Shown here piece after piece: positions 17,189-26,434 of a stretch of DNA of 64,000 nucleotides. The notes under the pieces were generated by a model, which saw only the letters and a list, made by a program, of their open reading frames with translations, was not told where the DNA came from and ran no database searches. The translations under genes and the position numbers were made by a program. The DNA is from Streptomyces asoensis (lineage in GTDB: Bacteria; Actinomycetota; Actinomycetes; Streptomycetales; Streptomycetaceae). The stretch spans positions 2,852,001 to 2,916,000 of the forward strand of contig NZ_CP049838.1 of NCBI RefSeq assembly GCF_013085465.1, in the 5' to 3' direction. Within the stretch, counting starts at the first letter, position 1. Each line of letters opens with the position of its first letter.

Positions 17189-20100
17189 TCAGCCGGCCAG
17201 GCAGGAGGGGCCGAGCAGCACCTTCAGATCACCGAACAGCGCGGGATCGGGCTTGACCCGGTGCCGGTCCAGACGCAGGACGGTCGTCTTGGTCGGGCCC
17301 TGGAGCCTGATCCGGACCTCGCTGTCACCCCGGTGGTGCGTGAGGATCTCCCCCAGGCGGTTGATCATCGGCGGGGTGACCCGGGTGGCCGGGATGGTGA
17401 GGATCACGGGGGCGTTGGTGCCCGCGTTCGACAGGTCGGGGACCTGGAGCTCCATGGCGACGAGCCGCGGCACGTCCTCCCGCTTGTCGAGGCGGCCCTT
17501 GACGAAGACGACGGCGTCCTCGACGAGTTGGGTCGAGACGAGCTGGTAGGTCGCCGGGAAGAACATGCACTCGATGGAACCCGCGAGGTCCTCGACGGTG
17601 GCGATCGCCCAGGCGTTGCCCTGCTTGGTCATCTTCCGCTGGAGGCCGGAGATGATGCCGCCGATGGTGACGACCGCGCCGTCCGCGTGCTCACCGCCGG
17701 TGAGCTGGGCGATGCCCGCGTCGGCCTTGTCGGACAGCACGTGCTCCAGGCCGAAGAGCGGGTGGTCGGAGACGTACAGACCGAGCATCTCCCGCTCCTG
17801 GGCGAGCAGATACGTCTTCTCCCACTCGTCGGTCGTGAACTCGACGTCGAGTCCGAAACCGGGCTCGCTCGTCTCCTCCTCGCCCATGCCGCCGAAGAGG
17901 TCGAACTGGCCCTCGGCCTCCTTGCGCTTGACCGCGACCACGTTGTCGATCATCGGCTCGAAGTGCGCGGTGAGGCCCTTGCGGGTGTGCCCCAGGGTGT
18001 CGAACGCGCCCGCCTTGATCAGCGACTCCGTGGTGCGCTTGTTGCACGCGACCGCCTCGACCTTGTCGAGGTAGTCGGGGAACGAGCCGTACTTGCCCTT
18101 GGCCTTGCGGCTCCTGATGATCGACTCCACCACGTTCGTACCGACGTTGCGCACGGCTTCGAGGCCGAAGAGGATCACGTCGTCGCCCTGCGCGGCGAAG
18201 TTGTGCACCGACTCGTTGACGTTCGGCGGGAGCACCTTGATGCCCATGCGCCGGCACTCGTTGAGGTAGACGGCCGACTTGTCCTTGTCGTCCTTGACCG
18301 AGGTGAGCAGTCCGGCCATGTACTCGGCGGGGTGGTTTGCCTTCAGGTAGGCGGTCCAGTACGAGACCAGGCCGTACGCGGCGGAGTGCGCCTTGTTGAA
18401 GGCGTAGCCGGCGAAGGGGACCAGCACGTCCCACAGGGCCTTGATCGCCTCGTCGCTGTAGCCGTTCTTCTTGGCGCCGGCCTGGAAGATGGTGAAGTTC
18501 TTCGCCAGCTCGTCGGGCTTCTTCTTGCCCATCACGCGGCGCAGGATGTCGGCCTCGCCCAGCGAGTACCCGGCGATGATCTGGGCGGCCTTCTGCACCT
18601 GCTCCTGGTAGACGATCAGGCCGTAGGTGACCGCCAGGACCTCTTCGAGCGGCTCCTCGAGCTCCTTGTGGATCGGGGTGATCTCCTGGAGCTTGTTCTT
18701 GCGGAGCGCGTAGTTGGTGTGCGAGTCCATGCCCATCGGGCCGGGACGGTAGAGCGCGGAGACGGCGGAGATGTCTTCGAAGTTGTCGGGCTTCATCAGG
18801 CGCAGCAGCGAGCGCATGGGGCCGCCGTCGAACTGGAAGACGCCGAGGGTCTCACCGCGCTGGAGCAGTTCGAAGGTCGTCGGATCGTCGAGCGGCAGGG
18901 CCAGCAGGTCGAGGTCGATGCCCTTGTTGGACTTCACCATCTTGACGGCGTCGTCCATGATCGTCAGGTTGCGCAGGCCGAGGAAGTCCATCTTCAGCAG
19001 GCCGAGCGACTCGCACTGCGGGTAGTCCCACTGGGTGATGGTCACGCCGTCCGTGTGCCGCACCCAGATGGGGGCGTGGTCGACGATGGGCTCGCTGGAC
19101 ATGATCACGCCGGCCGCGTGCACACCCATCTGCCGGACCAGGCCCTCGACGCCCTTGGCGGTGTCGATGACCTTCTTCACGTCCGGTTCGTTCTCGTACA
19201 TCGCGCGGATCTCGCCCGCCTCGCTGTAGCGCGGGTGCGAGGGGTCGGTGATGCCGTTGAGGTCGATGCCCTTGCCCAGGACGTCGGCGGGCATGGCCTT
19301 GGTGAGGCGGTCGCCCATCGCGTACGGGTAGCCCAGCACGCGCGCGGAGTCCTTGATGGCGTTCTTCGCCTTGATCTTGCCGTAGGTGCCGATCATGGCG
19401 ACCTTGTCGGCGCCGTACTTCTCCGTCACGTACCGGATCACCTCGACGCGCCTGCGCTCGTCGAAGTCGATGTCGACATCGGGCATGGAGACGCGCTCGG
19501 GGTTGAGGAACCGCTCGAAGATCAGGCCGTGCGGGATCGGGTCGAGGTCGGTGATGCCCATCGCGTAGGCGACGATCGAGCCGGCCGCGGATCCACGCCC
19601 CGGACCGACCGCGATGCCCTGGTTCTTCGCCCACATGATGAAGTCGGCGACGACGAGGAAGTAGCCCGGGAACCCCATCTGGATGATGACGTCCATCTCG
19701 TACTCGACCTGCTTCTGCCGGTCGTCGGGGACGCCGCCCGGGAAGCGGCGGTCCATCCCCCGGCGGACCTCCTCCTTGAACCAGGTGACCTCGGTGAAGC
19801 CGTCGGGGATGTCGAACTTCGGCATGAGGTTCTTCGCCTCGAACATGCCGGTGGTGTCGATCTGCTCGGCCACCAGGAGGGTGTTGGCGCAGCCCTCCTG
19901 CCAGGCGTCCGAGGAGTCGATGGCGTACATCTCGTCCGTGGACTTCAGGTAGTAGCCGGTGCCGTCGAAGCGGAAACGGTCCGGGTCGGAGAGGTTCTTG
20001 CCGGTCTGGATGCACAGCAGCGCGTCGTGCGCGGTCGCCTCGTGCGCGTACGTGTAGTGCGAGTCGTTGGTGACCAGCGGCGGGATGCCGAGCTTCTTGC

Positions 20101-20728
20101 CGATCTCCAGGAGGCCGTCGCGGACCCGGCTCTCGATCTCGATGCCGTGGTCCATCAGCTCCAGGAAGTACCGGTCCTTGCCGAAGATGTCCTGGTAGTC
20201 GGCCGCCGCCTTCAGCGCCTCCTCCTTCTGGCCGAGGCGCAGCCGGGTCTGGAGCTCGCCGGAGGGGCAGCCGGTGGAGGCGATCAGCCCCTCGGACCAC
20301 TGGGAGATGGTCTCCTTGTCCATCCGGGGCCACTTCTGGAGCCAGCCCTCGGCGTACGCGTCCGAAGAGAGCTTGAAGAGGTTGTGCAGGCCCGTCGCGT
20401 TGGCCGCCCAGATCGTCTTGTGGGTGTAGCCACCGGAACCGGAGACGTCGTCGCGCTTCTGGTGCGGCTGGCCCCACTGGATCTTGCGCTTGTTGCGCCG
20501 CGACTCGGGGGCGACATACGCCTCGATCCCGATGATCGGGGTGACTCCGGCCTTCTTCGCGGTGTGGAAGAAGTCGTACGCCCCGTGCAGGTTGCCGTGG
20601 TCGGACATGGCGATGTGGGTCATGCCCATCTCGTTGCACGCGTCGAACATGTCCTTCAGCCGCGCGGCACCGTCCAGCAGCGAGTACTGGGTGTGGACGT
20701 GCAGGTGCGTGAACGGCGGCTTTGACAC
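17189..20728 (-). CDS. dnaE: DNA polymerase III alpha subunit DnaE (replicative)
   Basis: A 1179-aa replicative polymerase, the full DnaE1 length. The PHP domain opens with HLHVHTQYSLLDG (metal-ligand His10 and His12). The polymerase catalytic aspartates are Asp419 and Asp421 in MPDVDIDFDERRR, preceded by GPGRGSAAGS. The beta-binding region and OB-fold follow (VVTIGGIISGLQRKMTKQGN onward), and the protein ends in PSCLAG. I use the GTG at 20728 with TTGGAGG 8 bp upstream; a longer frame exists but lacks a ribosome-binding site. It is monocistronic, ending at the palindrome. Confidence 0.97.
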   Translation of the reverse strand: MSKPPFTHLHVHTQYSLLDGAARLKDMFDACNEMGMTHIAMSDHGNLHGAYDFFHTAKKAGVTPIIGIEAYVAPESRRNKRKIQWGQPHQKRDDVSGSGGYTHKTIWAANATGLHNLFKLSSDAYAEGWLQKWPRMDKETISQWSEGLIASTGCPSGELQTRLRLGQKEEALKAAADYQDIFGKDRYFLELMDHGIEIESRVRDGLLEIGKKLGIPPLVTNDSHYTYAHEATAHDALLCIQTGKNLSDPDRFRFDGTGYYLKSTDEMYAIDSSDAWQEGCANTLLVAEQIDTTGMFEAKNLMPKFDIPDGFTEVTWFKEEVRRGMDRRFPGGVPDDRQKQVEYEMDVIIQMGFPGYFLVVADFIMWAKNQGIAVGPGRGSAAGSIVAYAMGITDLDPIPHGLIFERFLNPERVSMPDVDIDFDERRRVEVIRYVTEKYGADKVAMIGTYGKIKAKNAIKDSARVLGYPYAMGDRLTKAMPADVLGKGIDLNGITDPSHPRYSEAGEIRAMYENEPDVKKVIDTAKGVEGLVRQMGVHAAGVIMSSEPIVDHAPIWVRHTDGVTITQWDYPQCESLGLLKMDFLGLRNLTIMDDAVKMVKSNKGIDLDLLALPLDDPTTFELLQRGETLGVFQFDGGPMRSLLRLMKPDNFEDISAVSALYRPGPMGMDSHTNYALRKNKLQEITPIHKELEEPLEEVLAVTYGLIVYQEQVQKAAQIIAGYSLGEADILRRVMGKKKPDELAKNFTIFQAGAKKNGYSDEAIKALWDVLVPFAGYAFNKAHSAAYGLVSYWTAYLKANHPAEYMAGLLTSVKDDKDKSAVYLNECRRMGIKVLPPNVNESVHNFAAQGDDVILFGLEAVRNVGTNVVESIIRSRKAKGKYGSFPDYLDKVEAVACNKRTTESLIKAGAFDTLGHTRKGLTAHFEPMIDNVVAVKRKEAEGQFDLFGGMGEEETSEPGFGLDVEFTTDEWEKTYLLAQEREMLGLYVSDHPLFGLEHVLSDKADAGIAQLTGGEHADGAVVTIGGIISGLQRKMTKQGNAWAIATVEDLAGSIECMFFPATYQLVSTQLVEDAVVFVKGRLDKREDVPRLVAMELQVPDLSNAGTNAPVILTIPATRVTPPMINRLGEILTHHRGDSEVRIRLQGPTKTTVLRLDRHRVKPDPALFGDLKVLLGPSCLAG

Positions 20729-20896
20729 GGCTGCGGCCTCCAAGGGAAACAAACGGCGACGGGTGTCCCACCGGTTACGGACGGATCGGGGGACAGCGTC
20801 GAAGTCTATGCCTCGCGACTGACACCCGGGCTCGTTCCCCACGTACCTTCACGGGTGAGGCCGCGGGCACTTTCGTCCGGCCCCGCCCGTTGGATG

Positions 20897-20913
20897 CGAC
20901 AGAAACGCTGTCG
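20897..20913. promoter_or_regulatory. Inverted repeat upstream of the DUF2252 gene
   Basis: CGACAG-AAACG-CTGTCG lies 31 bp upstream of the DUF2252 start and just before a possible -10 (TACATG). It could be an operator or a leader hairpin. It lies in the 215-bp divergent region with dnaE. No known regulator site is recognised. Confidence 0.35.
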
Positions 20914-20943
20914 TACATGTCATGCACCAGGAGGCACCCAGCG

Positions 20944-22269
20944 ATGTCGGTTCAGCAGCTCAACGACGAGCACCGCGGCGAGGAGATCCTCGCCGTCTTC
21001 GACACCGCGTTCGGCGAGCTCCTGGCCGCCGACCCGGCCGCGTTCCGGGTGAAGTTCCGGAAGATGGCGGCCTCGGCGTTCGCGTTCTACCGGGGTACCG
21101 CGGGCCTCTTCTACCACGATCTCGACGCCGAGAAGCGGGGCGGCCCGTTCCTGGACGAGCGCACCTCGCGCGTGTGGATCCACGGCGACCTGCACGCGGA
21201 GAACTTCGGCACCTACATGGACGCGACAGGCCGGCTGATCTTCAACGTCAACGACTTCGACGAGGCGTATGTCGGCCCCTTCACCTGGGACCTGAAGCGC
21301 CTCTCCGCCTCCATCGCCCTCATCGGGTACGCCAAGGCGCTCGGCGACGATCAGATCAGCGAGCTGGTGGAGGTGTACGCGGGCGCGTACCGGGAGCGGA
21401 TCCACGCGCTGGCCACCGGCGCCAAGAGCGACGAGGTGCCGCCCTTCACCCTGGACACCGCGCAGGGCCCGCTGCTCGACGCGCTGCGCGACGCCCGCTC
21501 GCTGACCCGCTTCGGGCTGCTGGACTCGATGACGGAGATCCGTGACTTCGAGCGCCGCTTCGCCCCCGGCGGCGGCTCCATCGAGCTGGACGCCGCCACC
21601 CGCTACAAGGTGCTCGCGGCCTTCGACGGCTACCTGGAGACGCTGCCGGAGACCTCCCTGGCCCGCCCGGACTCCTACCGCGTGAAGGACGTCGTCGGCC
21701 GCCGGGGCATCGGCATCGGCTCGGCCGGTCTGCCGTCGTACAACATCCTCCTCGAGGGCCACAGCGACGCCCTGGAGAACGACGTCGTGATCTACATCAA
21801 GCAGGCCCAGACGCCGGCCGTCTCCCGGCACATCACGGACCCGGCGATCCGCGACTACTTCCAGCACGAGGGCCACCGCACGGTGATCTCCCAGCGCGCC
21901 CTCCAGCAGCACGCCGACCCGTGGCTGGGCTGGACCGAGCTGGGCGGCGCGGGGCAGCTGGTCGCCGAGGTCTCGCCGTACGCGGTCGACCTGGACTGGG
22001 GCGACATCGACGACCCGGAGGAGATCGCCGGCGTCGTCGCCGACCTGGGCCGGGCCACGGCCACGATGCACGCGGCGGCGGACGACACCTCCGGCGAGTC
22101 CCTGGTGCCCTTCTCCACCGAGCGGGCCATCGACGCGGCGATCGCGGCCGACGAGGACGGCTTCGCGCCGCTCCTGGTCGACTTCGCGCACACGTACGGC
22201 GCACGCGCGCGTACCGACCACCAGATCTTCGTCGACCTGTTCCGCAACGGCCGGATTCCAGGTCTCTAA
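20944..22269 (+). CDS. DUF2252 protein with a kinase-like core
   Basis: A 441-aa protein. The block VWIHGDLHAENFGTYMD, followed 20 residues later by NVNDFDEAYVGPFTWDLKRL, matches the catalytic-loop HGDxHxxN and metal-binding DFD motifs of aminoglycoside-phosphotransferase-like kinases, which DUF2252 is thought to resemble. FYRGTAGLFYHDL and the C-terminal HAAADDTSGESLVPFSTERA are further DUF2252 marks. The substrate is unknown. The start ATG at 20944 follows AGGAGG by 7 bp. It is divergent from dnaE. Confidence 0.88.
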   Translation: MSVQQLNDEHRGEEILAVFDTAFGELLAADPAAFRVKFRKMAASAFAFYRGTAGLFYHDLDAEKRGGPFLDERTSRVWIHGDLHAENFGTYMDATGRLIFNVNDFDEAYVGPFTWDLKRLSASIALIGYAKALGDDQISELVEVYAGAYRERIHALATGAKSDEVPPFTLDTAQGPLLDALRDARSLTRFGLLDSMTEIRDFERRFAPGGGSIELDAATRYKVLAAFDGYLETLPETSLARPDSYRVKDVVGRRGIGIGSAGLPSYNILLEGHSDALENDVVIYIKQAQTPAVSRHITDPAIRDYFQHEGHRTVISQRALQQHADPWLGWTELGGAGQLVAEVSPYAVDLDWGDIDDPEEIAGVVADLGRATATMHAAADDTSGESLVPFSTERAIDAAIAADEDGFAPLLVDFAHTYGARARTDHQIFVDLFRNGRIPGL

Positions 22270-22337
22270 CGGTCCGCCTTCTCACAGGGACCCTTTAGGG
22301 GTCTCCTACGGGAGCACGTGACACACTCTCCTCCGCT

Positions 22338-23030
22338 ATGGACATATCCGGGACCCGACTCAGAGCCGTACGCGCGGCGCTGTTCACGGCATGCGTCGTG
22401 ACGCTCAGCACCGCGTCGCACGTGCTGCTGTCCCGGGCCCCGCTGCCGCTCAACACGGTGGCCGCCGTCGCGGCCGCCGTGTTCGCCCTCGCGTACGTCC
22501 TCGCCGGCCGCGAGTGCGGCTTCGGGCGGATCGCCGCCCTGCTGATCCCACTGGAGCTGGCGGCCGACACCGTCTTCACCACCGGCCAGCACGTCTGCTA
22601 CGGCCGTGCGGGCGGCCCGGTCGCCGGCCCGCTGGCCTCGGTCGGCTGGGACGTGCTGTGCGGCGACGGTACCCCCGTCGGCACCCCGCTGGCCCGGGTC
22701 ACCGGCACCGACACCGACCAGCTGGGCGGGCTCCTCGCCCACCCCGACCCGGCCGCCGCGTGGCTGCTGCTCGCCGCGCACGTCTGCGTCGGCCTGATCG
22801 CGGCCGCCTGGCTGCGCCGGGGCGAGCGGGCGCTGGCCCAGCTGCTGCGGGCGGCGACCGCGACCACCTTCCGGCCGCTGCTGCTGGCCGTCGCCGCGGT
22901 GACCGTACGACGCGCCCCGGCGGCCCGCCGCCTGCCGCGGCCCACCCGCCGGTCGACCACCGTCCGCGAGCGGATTCTCGTGCACTCCTTGGGACGGCGT
23001 GGACCGCCGTGCTCGCTCGCCGCGGTCTGA
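22338..23030 (+). CDS. Conserved integral membrane protein, function unknown
   Basis: A 230-aa protein with five or so hydrophobic segments: 10-30, 38-56, 62-80, 140-165 and about 170-190. The loops are Gly/Pro-rich and hold a cysteine pair (QHVCYGRAG, GWDVLCGDG). The tail is arginine-rich and cytoplasmic. A His-plus-Cys-bearing loop between helices 3 and 4 might bind metal, but I see no named family. It sits between the DUF2252 gene and the thiol-disulfide protein, on the same strand. Confidence 0.7.
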   Translation: MDISGTRLRAVRAALFTACVVTLSTASHVLLSRAPLPLNTVAAVAAAVFALAYVLAGRECGFGRIAALLIPLELAADTVFTTGQHVCYGRAGGPVAGPLASVGWDVLCGDGTPVGTPLARVTGTDTDQLGGLLAHPDPAAAWLLLAAHVCVGLIAAAWLRRGERALAQLLRAATATTFRPLLLAVAAVTVRRAPAARRLPRPTRRSTTVRERILVHSLGRRGPPCSLAAV

Positions 23031-23139
23031 ACAGGCCCTCACGTCTGCGCAGGCCCGGCCACCCGAGCACCACTTCAGTCCCTCAGTCCCCACACGAACT
23101 TCCGCGTACGACGTGTGCGCGTCCCTTTTGGAGAACACC

Positions 23140-23955
23140 ATGAGCAAGCGGAACAGCGCGCAGGCGAAGACGGCGGCCCGGGAGCGGCTGCGCGTCGAGC
23201 GTGAGCGCGAGGCCAAGCGGGCCAAGGTCAGGCGGCAGATCATCGTCGCCTGCTCGGTCGTCGGCGTGCTCGCGATAGCCGGCGGCATAGGTTACGCCGT
23301 CGTCCAGGCCAACAAGCCCGGCTACTGGGAGGACGCGGCGAAGGCCAAGCTGGTCGCGCCGGCCAACACCAGCGGCAAGAACGGCACGACGGTCGTCATG
23401 GGCAAGGCGAGCGCCAAGAAGACGCTCGTGATGTACGAGGACCCGCGCTGCCCGGTCTGCGCCCAGTTCGAGCAGACCGTCGGCGCGACGGTGAAGAGCG
23501 ACTACGACGCCGGCAAGTTCAAGATCGAGTACGTCGGCGCGACCTTCCTCGACCGCAGCCTGACCGGCGAGGGTTCCAAGAACGCGCTCAGCGCTCTGGG
23601 CGCCGCGCTCAACGTCAGCCCCGAGGCGTTCCTCGAGTACAAGACCGCGATGTACTCGGCGAAGTACCACCCCGAGGAGACCGAGGACAAGTTCAAGGAC
23701 GACTCCTACCTGATCAAGGTGGCGGACACGGTCTCGGCGCTGAAGGGCAACGCCAAGTTCCAGAGCGCCGTGAAGAACGGCACCTACGACCGGTGGGCGC
23801 TGGAGATGTCCAAGACGTTCGACAAGAGCGGCGTCTCGGGTACCCCGACCCTGAAGATGGACGGCAAGACGCTGACCGGCTCCGACGGGCAGGGCAACGC
23901 CCCGATGACGGTCGCCGACTTCACCACGGCGATCGACGCGGCTCTCAAGGGCTGA
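23140..23955 (+). CDS. Membrane-anchored DsbA-like thioredoxin-fold protein
   Basis: A 271-aa protein: a strongly basic 30-residue cytoplasmic N-terminus, one transmembrane helix at about 33-55 (QIIVACSVVGVLAIAGGIGY), then an extracytoplasmic DsbA/Thioredoxin_4 domain. The active site is MYEDPRCPVCAQFE with Cys104 and Cys107 (CPVC). The cis-proline loop is GVSGTPTLKMDG. It should form or isomerise disulfides in secreted proteins. The ATG at 23140 follows TTTGGAGA; the gene ends at a strong terminator. Confidence 0.9.
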   Translation: MSKRNSAQAKTAARERLRVEREREAKRAKVRRQIIVACSVVGVLAIAGGIGYAVVQANKPGYWEDAAKAKLVAPANTSGKNGTTVVMGKASAKKTLVMYEDPRCPVCAQFEQTVGATVKSDYDAGKFKIEYVGATFLDRSLTGEGSKNALSALGAALNVSPEAFLEYKTAMYSAKYHPEETEDKFKDDSYLIKVADTVSALKGNAKFQSAVKNGTYDRWALEMSKTFDKSGVSGTPTLKMDGKTLTGSDGQGNAPMTVADFTTAIDAALKG

Positions 23956-23981
23956 CCGGCTTCTGATCCGACACTCCGAGG

Positions 23982-24020
23982 AAGAGCGGGCGAACTTTTG
24001 GGAGTTCGCCCGCTCTTTTG
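23982..24020 (+). terminator. Intrinsic terminator after the DsbA-like gene
   Basis: AAGAGCGGGCGAACT and AGTTCGCCCGCTCTT form a 15-bp perfect stem with a 6-nt loop, followed by TTG. It is a textbook rho-independent hairpin located 26 bp past the stop and 30 bp before phoD. Confidence 0.88.
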
Positions 24021-24047
24021 TCGTACTGGTCAGTAATCTGATCGTCC

Positions 24048-25727
24048 GTGACCAGTCGATACAGATCCTCCGAGAGCGCCGACACCTCGTCAGAGCGCCC
24101 CAACTCGCTGTCGCCGCGCCGCCGTACGGCGCTCAAGGCCGTGGCCGCCACCGCCGTACTGGCCGGCCCGCTCGCCGCCGCCCTGCCGGCCCGTGCCGCC
24201 GAGGCCCCCGTCTTCCTGCACGGCCTCGCCTCCGGCGACCCGCTGCCCGACGGCGTCCTGCTGTGGACCCGGGTGACGCCCACCGCCGAGGCGATACCCG
24301 GCTCCGGGCTCGGTCCGGACACCGCCGTGAGCTGGGTCGTCGCCACGGACAAGGCACTGACGAACGTGGTCGCCAAGGGCTCCACCACCGCCTCCGCCGC
24401 GACCGACCACACCGTCAAGGCCGACATCCGCGGTCTCGCGCCCGCCACCGACTACTGGTTCCGCTTCTCGGCCGGCGGCACGGACTCCCCGGTGGCGCGC
24501 ACCCGCACCGCGCCTGCGGCGGACGCCGCCGTGCCGGGCCTGCGCTTCGGCGTGGTCTCCTGCGCCAACTGGGAGGCCGGCTACTTCTCCTCGTACCGTC
24601 ACCTCGCGGCCCGGGGCGACCTGGACGCCTGGCTGCACCTCGGCGACTACATCTACGAGTACGGCACCGGCGAGTACGGCACGCGCGGGACCGTCGTACG
24701 GCAGACGGCGCCCACGCACGAGATCCTCACCCTCGCCGACTACCGCACCCGGCACGGCAAGTACAAGACGGACCCGGACCTCCAGGCCCTGCACGCGAAG
24801 GCGCCGGTCGTCGCGATCTGGGACGACCACGAGTTCGCCAACGACACCTGGTCGGGTGGCGCCGAGAACCACACCGAGGGCGCCGAGGGCGCCTGGTCGG
24901 CCCGTCAGGCGGCCGCCAAGCAGGCCTACTTCGAGTGGATGCCGGTCCGGCCGGCCATCGCCGGCACAACCTACCGTCGGCTGCGCTTCGGCAAGCTCGC
25001 CGATCTGTCCCTGCTGGACCTGCGGTCCTTCCGCTCGCAGCAGGCCGCCGTCGGCAACGGCACCGTCGACGACCCGGACCGCACGCTCACCGGCCGCGCC
25101 CAGCTCGACTGGCTGAAGGCCGGGCTGAAGGCGTCCGACACCACCTGGCGGCTGGTCGGCAACTCGGTGATGATCTCGCCGTTCGCCATCGGCTCGCTCT
25201 CCGCGGACCTGTTCAAGCCGCTGGCCAAGCTGCTCGGCCTGCCCCAGGAGGGCATCGCCCTCAACACCGACCAGTGGGACGGCTACACCGACGACCGCCG
25301 TGAACTCCTCGCCCACCTGCGCTCCAACGCCATCCGCAACACCGTCTTCCTGACCGGTGACATCCACATGGCGTGGGCCAACGACGTGCCGGTGGACGCC
25401 GGGACGTACCCGCTGTCGGCCTCGGCCGCCACGGAGTTCGTGGTCACCTCGGTGACCTCCGACAACCTCGACGACATCGTGAAGGTCCCGGAGGGCACGC
25501 TCACCGCGATCGCCTCCCCGATCATCCGGGCCGCGAACCGGCACGTCCACTTCGTCGACACCGACCGGCACGGCTACGGCGTCCTGGACATCACCGCCGA
25601 GCGCGCGCAGATGGACTACTACGTGCTGTCCGACCGCACCAGCACCACCGCGACCTCCGCCTGGTCCCGCTCGTACCGCACGCGCAGCGGCACACAGAAG
25701 GTGGAACGGACCTACGACCCGGTCTAG
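24048..25727 (+). CDS. phoD: Tat-exported alkaline phosphatase D (PhoD)
   Basis: A 559-aa secreted phosphodiesterase/phosphatase. The signal peptide has the twin-arginine pattern [19 protein letters not shown] and a likely cleavage after ARA (about 50). Metal-site motifs of the PhoD family are all visible: [16 protein letters not shown] (iron-ligand Cys), [22 protein letters not shown] and [10 protein letters not shown]. In S. coelicolor the equivalent gene (SCO2068) belongs to the PhoP regulon. I do not find a clear tandem PHO box in the short gap upstream; GTTCGCCCGCT at 24005-24015 resembles one half but lies in the terminator. The start is GTG at 24048. Confidence 0.95.
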   Translation: MTSRYRSSESADTSSERPNSLSPRRRTALKAVAATAVLAGPLAAALPARAAEAPVFLHGLASGDPLPDGVLLWTRVTPTAEAIPGSGLGPDTAVSWVVATDKALTNVVAKGSTTASAATDHTVKADIRGLAPATDYWFRFSAGGTDSPVARTRTAPAADAAVPGLRFGVVSCANWEAGYFSSYRHLAARGDLDAWLHLGDYIYEYGTGEYGTRGTVVRQTAPTHEILTLADYRTRHGKYKTDPDLQALHAKAPVVAIWDDHEFANDTWSGGAENHTEGAEGAWSARQAAAKQAYFEWMPVRPAIAGTTYRRLRFGKLADLSLLDLRSFRSQQAAVGNGTVDDPDRTLTGRAQLDWLKAGLKASDTTWRLVGNSVMISPFAIGSLSADLFKPLAKLLGLPQEGIALNTDQWDGYTDDRRELLAHLRSNAIRNTVFLTGDIHMAWANDVPVDAGTYPLSASAATEFVVTSVTSDNLDDIVKVPEGTLTAIASPIIRAANRHVHFVDTDRHGYGVLDITAERAQMDYYVLSDRTSTTATSAWSRSYRTRSGTQKVERTYDPV

Positions 25728-25757
25728 GTCCAGGTCCGGGTCGTCCAGGTCCGGGTC
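25728..25757 (+). repeat. 15-bp perfect tandem duplication after phoD
   Basis: GTCCAGGTCCGGGTC occurs twice back to back, starting directly after the phoD stop codon, in the 39-bp gap between convergent genes. It is probably a recent slippage duplication and I see no function. Confidence 0.9.
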
Positions 25758-25766
25758 CCGTCCCGC

Positions 25767-26336
25767 CTAGAGCGTCTCGAGGAAGCCGAGTGCCACCCTC
25801 CAGGTGGCCTCGGCCGCCTCCTCGTCGTAGTCGGGCAGGTCGGGGTCGGTGTAGAGGTGACCGGCTCCCGCGTACCGGTAGACCTCCACGTCGGCGCCCG
25901 CTCTGCCCATCTGGAGATACCAGGCGCTCAGCCAGTCGTCGGTCTCGAACTGGTCCGGCTCCGCGACATGCAGCTGCACCGGAAGGTCGTCCACCGAGAC
26001 GTTCGGCGCGAGGTCCGAGGTGCCGTGCAGGAGGAGCAGGCCACGCGCCCTGGCGTCGCCGAGGGCGAGGGTCTGCGCGATCGACGCGCCGAGCGAGAAC
26101 CCGGCGTACACCAGCCCGCGCTCCGAGTAGGGCGCGGCGGCCAGGACGGCTCTCTTCAGCAGCTCGTCCTTGCCGATCTCCTCGTTGTACGCCATGCCCT
26201 CCTCGACCGTGTCGAACGTGCGTCCCTCGAAGAGGTCCGGCGTCCACACCTCGTGCCCGGCGGCGCGCAGCCGGTCCGCCGCGGCGCGCACCGCGGGCCG
26301 CGGACCATAGGTCGAGTGAAAGAGCATGATGTTCAT
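25767..26336 (-). CDS. Dienelactone hydrolase-family alpha/beta hydrolase
   Basis: A 189-aa alpha/beta hydrolase. The nucleophile elbow is VYAGFSLGASIA with Ser in place of the Cys seen in classical dienelactone hydrolases; the acid is probably in HVAEPDQFETDDW and the histidine in GAGHLYTDP. The opening MNIMLFHSTYGPRPAVRAAA is typical of the small DLH branch. It is cytoplasmic and its substrate is unknown. The ATG at 26336 is chosen because the frame upstream loses the family pattern. It converges on phoD. Confidence 0.85.
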   Translation of the reverse strand: MNIMLFHSTYGPRPAVRAAADRLRAAGHEVWTPDLFEGRTFDTVEEGMAYNEEIGKDELLKRAVLAAAPYSERGLVYAGFSLGASIAQTLALGDARARGLLLLHGTSDLAPNVSVDDLPVQLHVAEPDQFETDDWLSAWYLQMGRAGADVEVYRYAGAGHLYTDPDLPDYDEEAAEATWRVALGFLETL

Positions 26337-26434
26337 GTGCCCATGGTGCCAGCCTGCACTGACAACACCGTGCGTGCGCCTCCTCACAGAAACCGCATGT
26401 TCAGGACCCCTCCGACCCGGTTACGTTCGAAGGC

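Noticed and set aside
17090..20725. A 1211-codon open frame on the plus strand opposite dnaE
   Set aside because: High-GC DNA leaves long stop-free frames opposite real genes. Its translation is Val/Leu/Asp/Arg-rich low-complexity text with no domain, while the minus strand reads a full DnaE.
20920..22221. A 433-codon antisense frame opposite the DUF2252 gene
   Set aside because: It is a shadow frame; the plus strand has a perfect ribosome-binding site and conserved motifs.
24005..24015. PHO box for phoD
   Set aside because: GTTCGCCCGCT resembles one 11-bp half but there is no tandem second half, and it is part of the preceding terminator stem.
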